Shown here: positions 26,283-35,263 of the stretch, in pieces
Position numbering within the stretch: position 1 is the first letter of the stretch
Layout of the letters: each line of letters opens with the position of its first letter
NCBI GenBank assembly: GCA_902779165.1
Contig: CACZAN010000012.1
Location: forward strand, 1 to 64,000
Length of the DNA: 64,000 bases
Source of the DNA: an uncultured Bacteroidales bacterium
GTDB taxonomy: Bacteria; Bacteroidota; Bacteroidia; Bacteroidales; Bacteroidaceae
Direction: 5' to 3'
Program-made: the position numbers and the translations under genes
The notes under the pieces: model-generated
What the model saw: only the letters and a program-made list of their open reading frames with translations
Database searches by the model: none
Told to the model about the DNA's origin: nothing

Positions 26283-27416
26283 ATGAAAACGATCATCATC
26301 ACAGGCGGCGCCGGGTTCATCGGCTCTCACGTTGTCCGCCTCTTCGTCAACAAATACCCCAACTACCGTATCATCAACCTCGACAAGCTGACCTACGCCG
26401 GCAACCTCGCCAACCTGAAGGATATCGAGGACAAGCCGAACTATAAGTTTGTCAGAATGGATATCTGCGATTTCGAGGCGTTCTATCAGCTGATGCAGGA
26501 TGAGCAAGTCGATGGTATCATCCACCTTGCTGCCGAGAGTCATGTGGACCGCAGCATCAAGGATCCCTTCACCTTCGCCCAGACCAACGTAATGGGCACC
26601 CTCAGCCTGTTGCAGGCTGCCAAGTTGTATTGGGAGTCGCTGCCCGAGAAGTACGAGGGCAAGCGCTTCTATCATATCTCTACAGACGAGGTCTATGGCG
26701 CCCTGCAGATGACCCACCCCGAGGGCATCGAACCTCCCTTCACCACGAAGGCCAGCAGCGGCGAGCATCATCTGGCCTACGGCGAGCAGTTCTTCACCGA
26801 GGACTTGAAGTACCAGCCTCACTCTCCCTATAGTGCCGCCAAGGCTTCGAGTGATCATTTCGTACGTGCCTTCCATGACACCTATGGCCTGCCGTCCATC
26901 GTCACCAACTGCTCCAACAACTACGGCCCCTACCAGTTCCCCGAGAAACTGATACCGCTGTTCATCAATAACATCCGTCATCGCAAACCCCTTCCTGTTT
27001 ATGGCAAGGGCGAGAACGTGCGCGACTGGCTCTATGTCGAGGATCACGCCCGTGCCATTGACCTCATTTTCCATGAGGGCAAGGTGGCCGAGACCTACAA
27101 TATCGGCGGTTTCAATGAATGGAAGAACATTGACATCATCAAGGTCGTCATTAAGACGGTAGACCGTCTGCTGGGTCGTCCCGAGGGTGCCGATATGGAT
27201 TTGATTACCTACGTCACCGACCGTGCCGGTCATGATTTGAGATATGCTATTGACAGCTCCAAGCTGCAGCGTGAGCTGGGTTGGGAGCCCAGCCTCCAGT
27301 TCGAGGAAGGTATCGAGAAGACCGTTCGCTGGTATCTCGACAATCAGGAGTGGATGGATAATGTCACCACCGGTGACTACCAGAACTACTACGAGTCGAT
27401 GTACGCCAATAGGTAG
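26283..27416 (+). CDS. rfbB: dTDP-glucose 4,6-dehydratase
   Basis: A 377-residue NAD-dependent extended SDR, second step of dTDP-rhamnose synthesis. The Rossmann motif is TGGAGFIGSHVVRLF, followed by HLAAESHVDRSI, then THIS-type STDEVYGAL, and the catalytic SPYSAAKASSDH with YxxxK. NNYGPYQFPEKLIPLFI and WLYVEDHARAI complete the nucleotide-sugar site. A stretch of about 25 residues between STDEVYG and SPYSAAK (EPPFTTKASSGEHHLAYGEQ) is longer than in enterobacterial RfbB. It converges on the HhH gene with only 8 bp between stops. Confidence 0.95.
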   Translation: MKTIIITGGAGFIGSHVVRLFVNKYPNYRIINLDKLTYAGNLANLKDIEDKPNYKFVRMDICDFEAFYQLMQDEQVDGIIHLAAESHVDRSIKDPFTFAQTNVMGTLSLLQAAKLYWESLPEKYEGKRFYHISTDEVYGALQMTHPEGIEPPFTTKASSGEHHLAYGEQFFTEDLKYQPHSPYSAAKASSDHFVRAFHDTYGLPSIVTNCSNNYGPYQFPEKLIPLFINNIRHRKPLPVYGKGENVRDWLYVEDHARAIDLIFHEGKVAETYNIGGFNEWKNIDIIKVVIKTVDRLLGRPEGADMDLITYVTDRAGHDLRYAIDSSKLQRELGWEPSLQFEEGIEKTVRWYLDNQEWMDNVTTGDYQNYYESMYANR

Positions 27417-27424
27417 TTTGCGCA

Positions 27425-29596
27425 CTACCTCAGCTGCAGGCGCAAGAGAATCTGGATATCGGCTTTCCAGGGAGAGTCGATGAGCAGAGGACCCGAAGAA
27501 ATCTGATTACGGTCGGTGTAATGTGTTACACCGGCCTTTATTTGTGCCGTCCAGCGCAGGTGGTGGAAGCGAGGACTTCGGTCGGCGGAGTGCAGGCGAA
27601 GGGTGGCGGCCAGACGCTGACCGTGGCCGTAGAGCTGCTGGATGCCGAAGGTTTGGAGGAGCGTTGGCTCGTAGAGGAAGAGGCGGCTGTCGTAATCGTC
27701 GGTGCGGAAGAAGATGGCGAAGAGCGAGAGGCGCAGGCGCTGGGAGGGGGAGGTGTAATCGGCGCGCGGCGCAAAGGCGAAACCGTTGGATGAAGAGCTC
27801 TCGAGGACACCTTCGGGTGCGGTGGCTGAAGGCTCGTGGTAGCGGTGGAGAAAAGCGGTGAGGGAGGCCGACCAGTTGCGGGAGAAGTCATGGGCGTAGG
27901 TGGCGCGCAGTCGGTGGCTGTAGTAGCGGCGGTCGCTTTTCTCTTTGCTCTTGACGCTGTAGCGAAGGAGCAGCGAGCGTCCTCGGCGCGGTTCGTAGGT
28001 GGCCTGTAGCAGGCCTTCCCATCCTGTGGAGTAGCGCGTCATGGTGTAGCGGGGCCACGGTGAATAGAAGAAATCGAAGAACGTTCGAAGGGCTATGGGT
28101 CCGAGGCGTTCTGCTTCCCACAGGAGGGTGATGCCGCTCTCGTTCTGCACATGGCTGTTCTCTCCGTAGGCCGAGGCGTAGGGGGAGTAGTAGTATTTGC
28201 CGTAGTAGCGCTGGATGAAGGAGAGCTGCGAGTTCGGCGAGAACCGGTAGGAGGCTTTGTTCAGCGTGCTCAGGGCGGGAGGACGAGTGGCGGCGGGCTC
28301 GGCAGACGAGCCGTCGGGAACAGTGCTTGAAGCGGTCGATAGGGGTACGGAGAGGGCAGTCTCACCGCTGAAGTAGAAGTGAGATGTGCGGAGGGTGTAA
28401 TCGAGTCCAGCAACGCTGAATTGATAGCCCTCGGGGTAAATCTGGCGGTAGAGCTGGGCGTTCTGATGGAACTGGTGGTTGTAGTACTGATAGAGTGCGG
28501 TGAGTCCGAGGCTGTAGTTGAGCGTTTTCGTCGGCGCCGTAGTCCCGCGTTGAGCAGGGAGGTGGAAGTTGAATGCCAGGTGGAGGGCGGCGGTGCTGCT
28601 GCCGAGGGTGTTTTTATGTCGCAGCTCGCTGTCGGTGCGGTGGAAGCCCGAGGTGTTGATGGACTGCACGGTGTTGTCGTCGGCTACCGTGGCATCGAGT
28701 TTCCGATAGGAGTAGAGGGCGGTGACCAGCCATCTGCTGCCGAGGCCTACGGTTGCAGCAGCGCCGCGGAGGAAGTTCGTCTCGTCGGTGGCGCGGTGGG
28801 GGCGTATGCCGCCGGAAGTGCGCCACAGTCCCATGGACAGTTTACCGAAACGGATGCCGTTGTTGAGAACGAGTCCCTCGCCGAATGCCGCCTTGTAGTC
28901 GCCGACGATGAGGGTGTGCAGGGGACCTACGTCGCGCAGCATCGCATGCCCACCGTAGCTGTCCCAGAACGGAGTGGCGCGTGTGAACATCTGTTCGCCG
29001 GCGTCGGTTTCTACGCGCAGACCCACATCGAGGTGACGCCCCTGTTGCCAGTTGTAGCGCAGGCGGTTGGCGATGCCTCGCCCCCACGGCCATCCGGCAC
29101 GAGAATAAAGAGGAACGTCTGCGCGCGTGATGAAGTCGTGTCTGGCGTGTCCCCACCAGGTGGTGTCGTTGGGGTGGGAGTAGGCAGGCTCTGCCGTCAG
29201 GGGAACATATACCAACAGCCTTAGCCACTCGCGCTGCTGAGGCGTGAGGCTGTGGATGAAGCGAAGCTCGCCAAGGGTGCGCATGGGGCCGTTGGTGGCC
29301 AGGTAGTCGATGATTTCGTCAGCCACGCCAGCCCCGAGAAAGGAGAGGGCGTAGAGCTGTTCGCGCGTGGCCAGATTGAGGTTGAGGGGGTGCTCGTGGA
29401 GTTCTGTCAGCATCTCTTGCTGCGCCTCCCACTGCTGTTCGTCGTCGGCCTCGATGAGTTCCTCTGCCATCTGTTGCATCATTTCCTCCCAGTTCGTTTC
29501 GCTTTGGGCGAGGGCGTTGGAGGTGAGGCAGAATAGGAGGAGGGCGAGCAGCGGGATTCCTGCTGCTCCATTCTCAATCCATTTAATAGGTGTCAT
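27425..29596 (-). CDS. Helix-hairpin-helix outer-membrane beta-barrel-like protein
   Basis: A 723-residue exported protein. A signal peptide (IPLLALLLFCLTSNALAQ) leads into an N-terminal segment with a ComEA-like helix-hairpin-helix (NLNLATREQLYALSFLGAGVADEIIDYL, split as NLNLATREQLYALSFLG then AGVADEIIDYL). The remaining 550 residues alternate aromatic and polar residues in strand-like stretches (TRYSTGWEGLLQATYEP, RLSLFAIFFRTDDYDSRL), typical of an outer-membrane barrel. Such proteins are widespread in Bacteroidetes and their function is unknown; the HhH hints at nucleic-acid contact. Its start overlaps the helicase stop by 14 bp. Confidence 0.75.
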   Translation of the reverse strand: MTPIKWIENGAAGIPLLALLLFCLTSNALAQSETNWEEMMQQMAEELIEADDEQQWEAQQEMLTELHEHPLNLNLATREQLYALSFLGAGVADEIIDYLATNGPMRTLGELRFIHSLTPQQREWLRLLVYVPLTAEPAYSHPNDTTWWGHARHDFITRADVPLYSRAGWPWGRGIANRLRYNWQQGRHLDVGLRVETDAGEQMFTRATPFWDSYGGHAMLRDVGPLHTLIVGDYKAAFGEGLVLNNGIRFGKLSMGLWRTSGGIRPHRATDETNFLRGAAATVGLGSRWLVTALYSYRKLDATVADDNTVQSINTSGFHRTDSELRHKNTLGSSTAALHLAFNFHLPAQRGTTAPTKTLNYSLGLTALYQYYNHQFHQNAQLYRQIYPEGYQFSVAGLDYTLRTSHFYFSGETALSVPLSTASSTVPDGSSAEPAATRPPALSTLNKASYRFSPNSQLSFIQRYYGKYYYSPYASAYGENSHVQNESGITLLWEAERLGPIALRTFFDFFYSPWPRYTMTRYSTGWEGLLQATYEPRRGRSLLLRYSVKSKEKSDRRYYSHRLRATYAHDFSRNWSASLTAFLHRYHEPSATAPEGVLESSSSNGFAFAPRADYTSPSQRLRLSLFAIFFRTDDYDSRLFLYEPTLLQTFGIQQLYGHGQRLAATLRLHSADRSPRFHHLRWTAQIKAGVTHYTDRNQISSGPLLIDSPWKADIQILLRLQLR

Positions 29597-31556
29597 CGAT
29601 ATAGTCGGCTAATCGTTTGTAGAAGGGCATGCGGCAGATGGTAGCCTTGTTGCCAAGGATAATGAGTTTCATGCGGGCTCGTGTGATGGCTACGTTCATG
29701 CGGCGGAGGTCGCGGAGGAAACCGATGTCGCCCTGGTCGTTGCTGCGCACCAGGCTGATGACGATGACGTCGCGCTCCTGTCCTTGGAAACCGTCGACGG
29801 TATTTATAGTGATGAACTGACGGAAGGGCTTCCAGTAGCGGTCCTGCCGCAGCAGACGGCGCAGCAGCTGCACTTGTCCCTTATAGGGCGAGATGATGCC
29901 CACGTCCACACGCTCCTCCAGCAGCCGTTCCTTCCCGATTTTCTCGAAGTAGTGTTGCAGGGTGGCAAGTGTCAGCTGCGCCTCCAGAGGGTTCACGCGC
30001 GAGAGGCCGGCAGCCAATTCCCGGCTTTCGATTCCGTCGTCATTCATAGCCGGCAGATCAACCCACTCTATTGCCGTATCCCAGTCCAGGATTCCGCGGT
30101 ACTTCACCTCGGGTGCGCTCTGGAGCCGACCGCCGTAGAACTCACGGTTTGGGAACTGCATGATGGTGTCGCACATCCGGTACTGCACCGTCAGCAGCGA
30201 CACAGCCTGTGGCTTCTGTTCCACGATATACTGCATCAGTGTCTTGTCCAGTCCGCCATGCATTGCCTCGGGTGACTTGATGGTGGGTGGCAGCTGGCGG
30301 TGGTCGCCCGCGAGGACGACGCGGTGTGCTTTTCTGATGGCAATCCAGCAGGCGGCTTCCAGAGCCTGTGCTGCCTCGTCTATGAAGAGGGTGCCAAACT
30401 TCATCCCCGTGAGCAGACGATTGGCAGAGCCTGCGAGGGTGCAGGCGATGACCTTGGCATCCTGGAACAGTGCCTGGTTGATGGTGTATTCGAGGTCGGT
30501 GGCACGGTCCTTCAGCCGCGCTATCTTCTGGTGACGGCTCTCGCTGTTGCCGCTACGGCTGGCGTAGATGTCGCGGATGGCTTTGCGCACCGCCCACAGC
30601 TCAGTATAAAGGGGGTGGCTCTCGAAGCGACGCTCATACGTAAAGCTCAACATCTTGTCGGTCACGCGCGTGGGATTCCCGATGCGCAGCACGCTGACGC
30701 CCCTGTCCACCAACTTCTCGGCAATCCAGTCCACCGCCATATTCGACTGCGCACACACCAGCACTTGGTTTTCACGGCGCAGCGTCTCGTACACGGCCTC
30801 GACCAATGTCGTCGTCTTGCCCGTTCCCGGAGGGCCGTGCACCACCGCCACGTCCTTGGCCCACAGCACCTCGTTGACGGCGGCCTGCTGCGAGGTGTTC
30901 AGCCACGGGAAGCGCACAGCATCGAAGGTGAACTTGCTGATAGGCAGGGTGGAGTGGAACATCTCGCGCAACTCTGCCAGCCGACCCGTCTTGGCGGTGA
31001 TGACATCGTCCAGCGCCTCGAACATCAGGCGGTAGGTCTGCTCGTCGAGATACATTTGCACGCCCAGCCTGTGGGCCTCGCGCAACTGCTCGAGGGCATC
31101 GGGCGAGGGTAGGGCGATAACCATGCGGTCTTCTTCTACATAGCTCACCTGCGCCACGAACTTATAATAATGCAGCAGTCCTCCAGTGCCATGGAAGTCG
31201 CCCGATGCATCTTCCGAGAAGAAGCACACGGGCTTGCCGGGCTCGAAAAGCGAAGGCTCATCCTGTTCCGTCGCAGCGGGTATACCTTTGGTTGCCGCAG
31301 TGGCGTCATAGCCCAGCCGTCCCCCTTCATTGCGCGAGGAGGTGGTGGCGGATCGGCTTACTTCCACCACCAGCTGGTCCAGCGAGTTGTGGTAGCTGCG
31401 TCCCAGCGAGAGCGGGAACCAGGCGAGGCCGCGCTCCACTTTGCGCTTCACGCCTGTAGCCTCGGTCATTCGTTGGAACTCTGCTTTCTCGTAGGCATAC
31501 TCCGTCTGCAGCAGAGCGCGCTGTCGGGAGAGAATGGTGATGGGACTTTCTGCCAT
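29583..31556 (-). CDS. SF1 (Upf1-like) DNA/RNA helicase, AAA domain
   Basis: A 657-residue cytosolic helicase of the IGHMBP2/DNA2/NAM7 group. ATG 31556 (MAESPITILSRQ) is preferred; the open frame continues further upstream, but that part is not family-like. Motif I is HGPPGTGKTTTLVEAV, the Q-like and Ia region VLVCAQSNMAVD, motif II TLFIDEAAQALEAA, motif III AGDHRQLPPT, motif V TVDGFQGQERDVIVISLVRS and motif VI NVAITRARMKLIILG. These are complete, so the enzyme should be active in ATP-driven unwinding. Substrate and process are unknown. It precedes and overlaps the HhH envelope protein, an arrangement with no evident logic. Confidence 0.9.
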   Translation of the reverse strand: MAESPITILSRQRALLQTEYAYEKAEFQRMTEATGVKRKVERGLAWFPLSLGRSYHNSLDQLVVEVSRSATTSSRNEGGRLGYDATAATKGIPAATEQDEPSLFEPGKPVCFFSEDASGDFHGTGGLLHYYKFVAQVSYVEEDRMVIALPSPDALEQLREAHRLGVQMYLDEQTYRLMFEALDDVITAKTGRLAELREMFHSTLPISKFTFDAVRFPWLNTSQQAAVNEVLWAKDVAVVHGPPGTGKTTTLVEAVYETLRRENQVLVCAQSNMAVDWIAEKLVDRGVSVLRIGNPTRVTDKMLSFTYERRFESHPLYTELWAVRKAIRDIYASRSGNSESRHQKIARLKDRATDLEYTINQALFQDAKVIACTLAGSANRLLTGMKFGTLFIDEAAQALEAACWIAIRKAHRVVLAGDHRQLPPTIKSPEAMHGGLDKTLMQYIVEQKPQAVSLLTVQYRMCDTIMQFPNREFYGGRLQSAPEVKYRGILDWDTAIEWVDLPAMNDDGIESRELAAGLSRVNPLEAQLTLATLQHYFEKIGKERLLEERVDVGIISPYKGQVQLLRRLLRQDRYWKPFRQFITINTVDGFQGQERDVIVISLVRSNDQGDIGFLRDLRRMNVAITRARMKLIILGNKATICRMPFYKRLADYIDDTY

Positions 31557-31712
31557 GATTTCATCGTTTTCGGGTGCGAAGATACGAAAAAAGTTTAAAG
31601 ATTTGGGCTTAAAGGCAGGCGAAAAAACCTTCTGAGGCAGAAAATGCAGTAAAAATAGGGCGAAATAGGCAAATAACTCTCTCACTAACCCCTTATACAA
31701 TAAACTTTTTAC

Positions 31713-31720
31713 TACCTTTG
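31713..31720 (+). promoter_or_regulatory. -7 box (TACCTTTG) for the RND transporter
   Basis: Perfect box 18 bases before the ATG at 31739; it excludes an earlier in-frame start inside the box. Confidence 0.6.
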
Positions 31721-31738
31721 CGGTCGAAAACGTACGCC

Positions 31739-34700
31739 ATGAGTATTAAAACTTTCATAGACCGCCCGATTCTGGCGGGAGTTATCTCCGTGATGATAGT
31801 TATCATCGGAGCGATAGGCCTCACTCAGTTGCCCATCGAGCAGTTTCCGGACATAGCGCCGCCCACCGTCACTGTCTCTGCAAACTATACTGGTGCCAAC
31901 GCCGAGACGTTGCAGAAGTCGGTCGTCGTACCCTTAGAGGAAGCCATCAATGGTGTGGAGAACATGATCTACATGACGAGCATTTCCAGCAACAACGGCT
32001 CCGCCCGCATCCACGTCTTCTTCAAGCAGGGCACCGACCCGAATATGGCTACCGTCAATGTGCAGAACCGCGTGGCGCAGGCTCAGGGACTGCTGCCTGC
32101 TGAGGTCACCCGAACCGGTGTCACCGTCATGCGCCGCCAGACGTCTACCCTGAAGTCCTTCGGCCTCTACAGCCCAGGCGGCACCTACGACCTCGCCTTC
32201 CTCAACAACTACTTCAAAATCAATATAGAACCGCGCCTGAGCCGTGTGCCTGGCGTGGGTGAAGTCGATGTCTATGGTTCCAACTATTCGATGCGTATCT
32301 GGCTGGATCCAGCGAAGATGGCGCAGCATCGCCTGATGCCCTCTGACATCACCGCCGTGCTGGCCGAACAGAACGTGGAGAGTCCTGCCGGCACGCTGGG
32401 CGAGGAAAGTGAGAATACTTTCCAGTATGTCCTCAAATACCGCGGCCGCTATGAGGAAGAAACCGACTACGAGAACCTCGTCATCCGTTGCGAACCCGAC
32501 GGCAGCATACTGCGGCTGAAGGATGTGGCGCGCGTGGAGATTGGCCTTCAGGGCTACGCCATCGAGGGCGAAATCAATGGTCACCCGGGTGCCACGTGTA
32601 TGATTTCCCAGACGCCTGGTTCCAATGCCAATGAAATCATCATCGCCATTGATAAGATGGTGGAGGAGATTCGTAGGGATCTGCCCGCCGATATGGAAAT
32701 CATCGACCTCATGTCCACCAAGGACTTCCTCGATGCCTCCATCCATAGTGTGCGGCGCACCCTCCTCGAAGCCGCCGTATTGGTGGTGCTCGTCGTGCTG
32801 CTGTTCTTGCGCTCGTGGCGCGCCACGCTGATACCTTTAGTGGCCATCGTGGTCTCCCTCGTCGGCACCTTCGGTTTCCTCTACATTGCCGGCTTCTCGC
32901 TGAACACCCTGACGCTCTTTGCCCTCGTCCTCGTCATCGGCACAGTGGTTGACGATGCCATTGTGGTGGCCGAGGCGGTGCAGACGAAGCTGGAAAAAGA
33001 CTCTCCCCCCGCCCTCCCTGTTAGGGAGGGAGCAGAATGTTTTGAAGGCAGCGTCCCCCAATCCTCAAGTGTGACTACTCCCTCCCTAACAGGGAGGGCG
33101 GGGGGAGAGTCTGCCACCCTCTCTGCCATGCACGATGTCAAGGCCGCCCTCATCACCTCCACCCTCGTCTTCATGGCGGTCTTCATCCCCGTCTGTTTCA
33201 TGGGCGGCACCAGCGGCATTTTCTACACCCAGTTCGGACTGACGATGGCGGTGGCAGTGCTCATCTCCATGATCAACGCCCTGACCCTCAGCCCTGCGCT
33301 CTGTGCCAGGCTGCTGCGGAGGAAGTCCCGTGGTGCCCACTCTTCCCATGCTGCCGCTTCGTCCGATGAAACGCCACCGTCTGGCAAGCCCCAACTGCCC
33401 CCTTTCATCCAGAAATCCTATGCCACCTACGAGCGCTGTGTGGCGTTCTTCTGTGGACACAAATGGCTGGTCGGCGGACTCGTTGTGGCAGCTATCGCCG
33501 CCTTCTTCTACCTCCTCGCCACCACCAAGACCGCCCTCGTGCCCGACGAGGATATGGGCGTCATCTACGTGACCGTGCAGACCCAGCCCGGCAGCACCAA
33601 GGCTCAGACCCACGAGATGATGAACCGCATCGAGCAGCGACTCATAGACCTCCCCCAGATCAAGGCCTACTCCAAGAGCGTCGGCGTCAGCCGCATGGCA
33701 GGCCAGAGCTCCAACAACGGCATGTTCCTGCTGCGCCTGAAGAACTGGGAAGAACGCAAGCAGAAAGGCGACGACCTGAAAAGCGTCATGGCTGAGGTCA
33801 ACCGCCGCGTGGCAGACATCAGCGAGGCGAAGATCATGGCTTTCACCCAGCCGATGATCAGCGGCTACGGAGCCACCAACGGCTTCGAGCTCCAGGTGCA
33901 GGACCATCAGGACCGCGGCGTGGATTCCCTCATGGCCGTCACCAACCGCCTCATCGACGCCCTGCGCCACCGCCCGGAGATCTCCCGTGCCCAGACCTCC
34001 TTCGACAACCGCTATCCCCAGTACCGCCTCACCGTGGATGCCGCCCGCTGCAAGCAGGCCGGCGTCTCGCCCTCCGACGTCCTCTCCTGCCTCTCAGGCT
34101 ACATCGGCGGCAGCTACTCGTCGAACATGAACAAGTTCTCCAAACTCTACCGCGTCATGGTGCAGGCCGAGGTCAACGCCCGACTCGACGTACAATCCTT
34201 AAATAATATGTATGTGCGCACAAAGGACGGCTCCATGGCTCCCCTCTCAGGGTTCGTACAGCTGAAACCCATTATGGGCACCGCCACGCTCACCCGCTTC
34301 AACCTCTTCCCCGCTATACAGGTCAGCGGAATGCCTGAGAAGGGCTACAGCTCCGGACAGGCGTTGCAGGCCGTGCGCGAGGAGGCCGCACGCGTGTTGC
34401 CGCAGGGCTACGGCTTTGAGTTTGCCGGCATGAGTCGCGAGGAAGCCTCTGCCGGACAGCACACTATCTATGTCTTTGCCGCCTGCATCATCTTCATCTA
34501 CCTCATCCTCTGTGCCCTCTACGAGAGCCTGCTCATCCCCCTGGCCATCATCCTCAGCGTACCCTTTGGCCTCATGGGCAGTTTCCTCTTCGCACAGTGG
34601 TTCGGACTCGAGAACAACATCTTCATGCAGACCGGCGTCATCATGCTCATAGGACTCCTCTCCAAGACTGCCATCCTGCTGACGGAGTACGCCAGCGAGC

Positions 34701-34954
34701 GGCGTCGTGCCGGAATGACCATCCTCCAGGCTGCCCTCTCTGCAGCCAAGGTGCGTCTGCGTCCCATCCTGATGACCTCCCTGACGATGATCTTCGGCCT
34801 GCTGCCGATGATGTTTGCCACCGGTGCCGGCGCCAACGGCAATATCTCACTGGGCGTGGGCACCGTGGGCGGCATGCTCATCGGCACCATCGCCCTCCTG
34901 TTGCTCGTGCCCTCCCTCTTCGTCGTCTTCCAGACCATCGAGGAGAAGATATGA
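31739..34954 (+). CDS. RND family efflux transporter permease (AcrB-like)
   Basis: A 1071-residue inner-membrane pump of the hydrophobe/amphiphile efflux type. It opens with MSIKTFIDRPILAGVIS. Proton relay residues are in LVIGTVVDDAIVVAEAV (Asp pair of helix 4). Periplasmic signatures VTVSANYTGANAETLQ and PGSTKAQTHEMMNRIEQRL are present, and the C-terminal GVIMLIGLLSKTAILL and GLLPMMFATGAGANGNISLG helices are intact. Between helix 4 and the following AALITSTLVFMAVFIPV segment lie about 38 extra residues encoded by a 113-bp palindromic element at 32999-33111. No adaptor (AcrA-like) or outer-membrane (TolC-like) gene is adjacent, so it must borrow partners. Substrate unknown. Confidence 0.93.
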   Translation: MSIKTFIDRPILAGVISVMIVIIGAIGLTQLPIEQFPDIAPPTVTVSANYTGANAETLQKSVVVPLEEAINGVENMIYMTSISSNNGSARIHVFFKQGTDPNMATVNVQNRVAQAQGLLPAEVTRTGVTVMRRQTSTLKSFGLYSPGGTYDLAFLNNYFKINIEPRLSRVPGVGEVDVYGSNYSMRIWLDPAKMAQHRLMPSDITAVLAEQNVESPAGTLGEESENTFQYVLKYRGRYEEETDYENLVIRCEPDGSILRLKDVARVEIGLQGYAIEGEINGHPGATCMISQTPGSNANEIIIAIDKMVEEIRRDLPADMEIIDLMSTKDFLDASIHSVRRTLLEAAVLVVLVVLLFLRSWRATLIPLVAIVVSLVGTFGFLYIAGFSLNTLTLFALVLVIGTVVDDAIVVAEAVQTKLEKDSPPALPVREGAECFEGSVPQSSSVTTPSLTGRAGGESATLSAMHDVKAALITSTLVFMAVFIPVCFMGGTSGIFYTQFGLTMAVAVLISMINALTLSPALCARLLRRKSRGAHSSHAAASSDETPPSGKPQLPPFIQKSYATYERCVAFFCGHKWLVGGLVVAAIAAFFYLLATTKTALVPDEDMGVIYVTVQTQPGSTKAQTHEMMNRIEQRLIDLPQIKAYSKSVGVSRMAGQSSNNGMFLLRLKNWEERKQKGDDLKSVMAEVNRRVADISEAKIMAFTQPMISGYGATNGFELQVQDHQDRGVDSLMAVTNRLIDALRHRPEISRAQTSFDNRYPQYRLTVDAARCKQAGVSPSDVLSCLSGYIGGSYSSNMNKFSKLYRVMVQAEVNARLDVQSLNNMYVRTKDGSMAPLSGFVQLKPIMGTATLTRFNLFPAIQVSGMPEKGYSSGQALQAVREEAARVLPQGYGFEFAGMSREEASAGQHTIYVFAACIIFIYLILCALYESLLIPLAIILSVPFGLMGSFLFAQWFGLENNIFMQTGVIMLIGLLSKTAILLTEYASERRRAGMTILQAALSAAKVRLRPILMTSLTMIFGLLPMMFATGAGANGNISLGVGTVGGMLIGTIALLLLVPSLFVVFQTIEEKI
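32999..33111. mobile_element. 113-bp palindromic element with perfect 34-bp inverted ends, inside the RND gene
   Basis: Bases 32999-33032 and 33078-33111 are exact reverse complements over 34 bp (GACTCTCCCCCCGCCCTCCC then TGTTAGGGAGGGAG). Each arm contains its own smaller hairpin (CCCTCCCT/AGGGAGGG). The 45-bp centre carries no motif. The whole is translated in frame as DSPPALPVREG ... TPSLTGRAGGES. Related arms lie at 19204-19238 and 47419-47475. Confidence 0.8.
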
Positions 34955-35263
34955 AGGAAGCTGTGCGCCTTGGCTCGGAAGTTATGTCGCTTCGCAACGG
35001 AATAATATCTCATTTAAGTTTCGGAAGTATGCTAACCAGCTGTAATACAAAGCCCCAGCGGGGCGTGACAATGGTAGCCAGCCGTTTCAACGGCTGGTAT
35101 ATAGCGGCCATAAAAAAGCGTGCCTTTAGGTACGCGACATTAAATCCCTGTCGCGTACCTACGGCACGCTATCCGTTAACATCCTCATTACCAGCCATTG
35201 AAATGGCTGGCGAAACTTAAATCAATTTTCAATATTTCAATATCTCAATCCTCTTCGTCAACT
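34955..35263. repeat. 309-bp gene-free spacer with four strong hairpins
   Basis: No gene is seen between the RND stop and the DUF1080 start. The spacer contains GCCCCAGCGGGGC (35052-35064) and a 9-bp stem CCAGCCGTT/AACGGCTGG (35078-35097). A 23-bp stem with one mismatch lies at 35117-35170 (GCGTGCC, GGTACGCGACA and their complements), and a second CCAGCCATT/AATGGCTGG stem at 35191-35210. The two CCAGCC stems frame the long one. The beginning (34977-35006) is a copy of the GAAGTTATGTCGC repeat also found at 45782. Confidence 0.75.
34977..35006 (+). repeat. GAAGTTRTGTCGYTTYGCRACGGAA repeat, copy 1
   Basis: About 30 bases that match 45782-45811 at most positions. It centres on a GTCGC/GCRAC dyad. 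Its complement reads SVAKRHNF in one frame. Here it follows the RND stop by 22 bp. Confidence 0.6.

Noticed and set aside
26259..27425. 388-codon minus-strand open frame opposite rfbB
   Set aside because: rfbB is unambiguous on the plus strand; the reverse frame lacks any motif.
34597..35220. Plus-strand frame running from the RND gene through the hairpin spacer
   Set aside because: It reads the repeats (for example GVTMVASRFNGW) and has no gene-like start; it is a repeat artefact.
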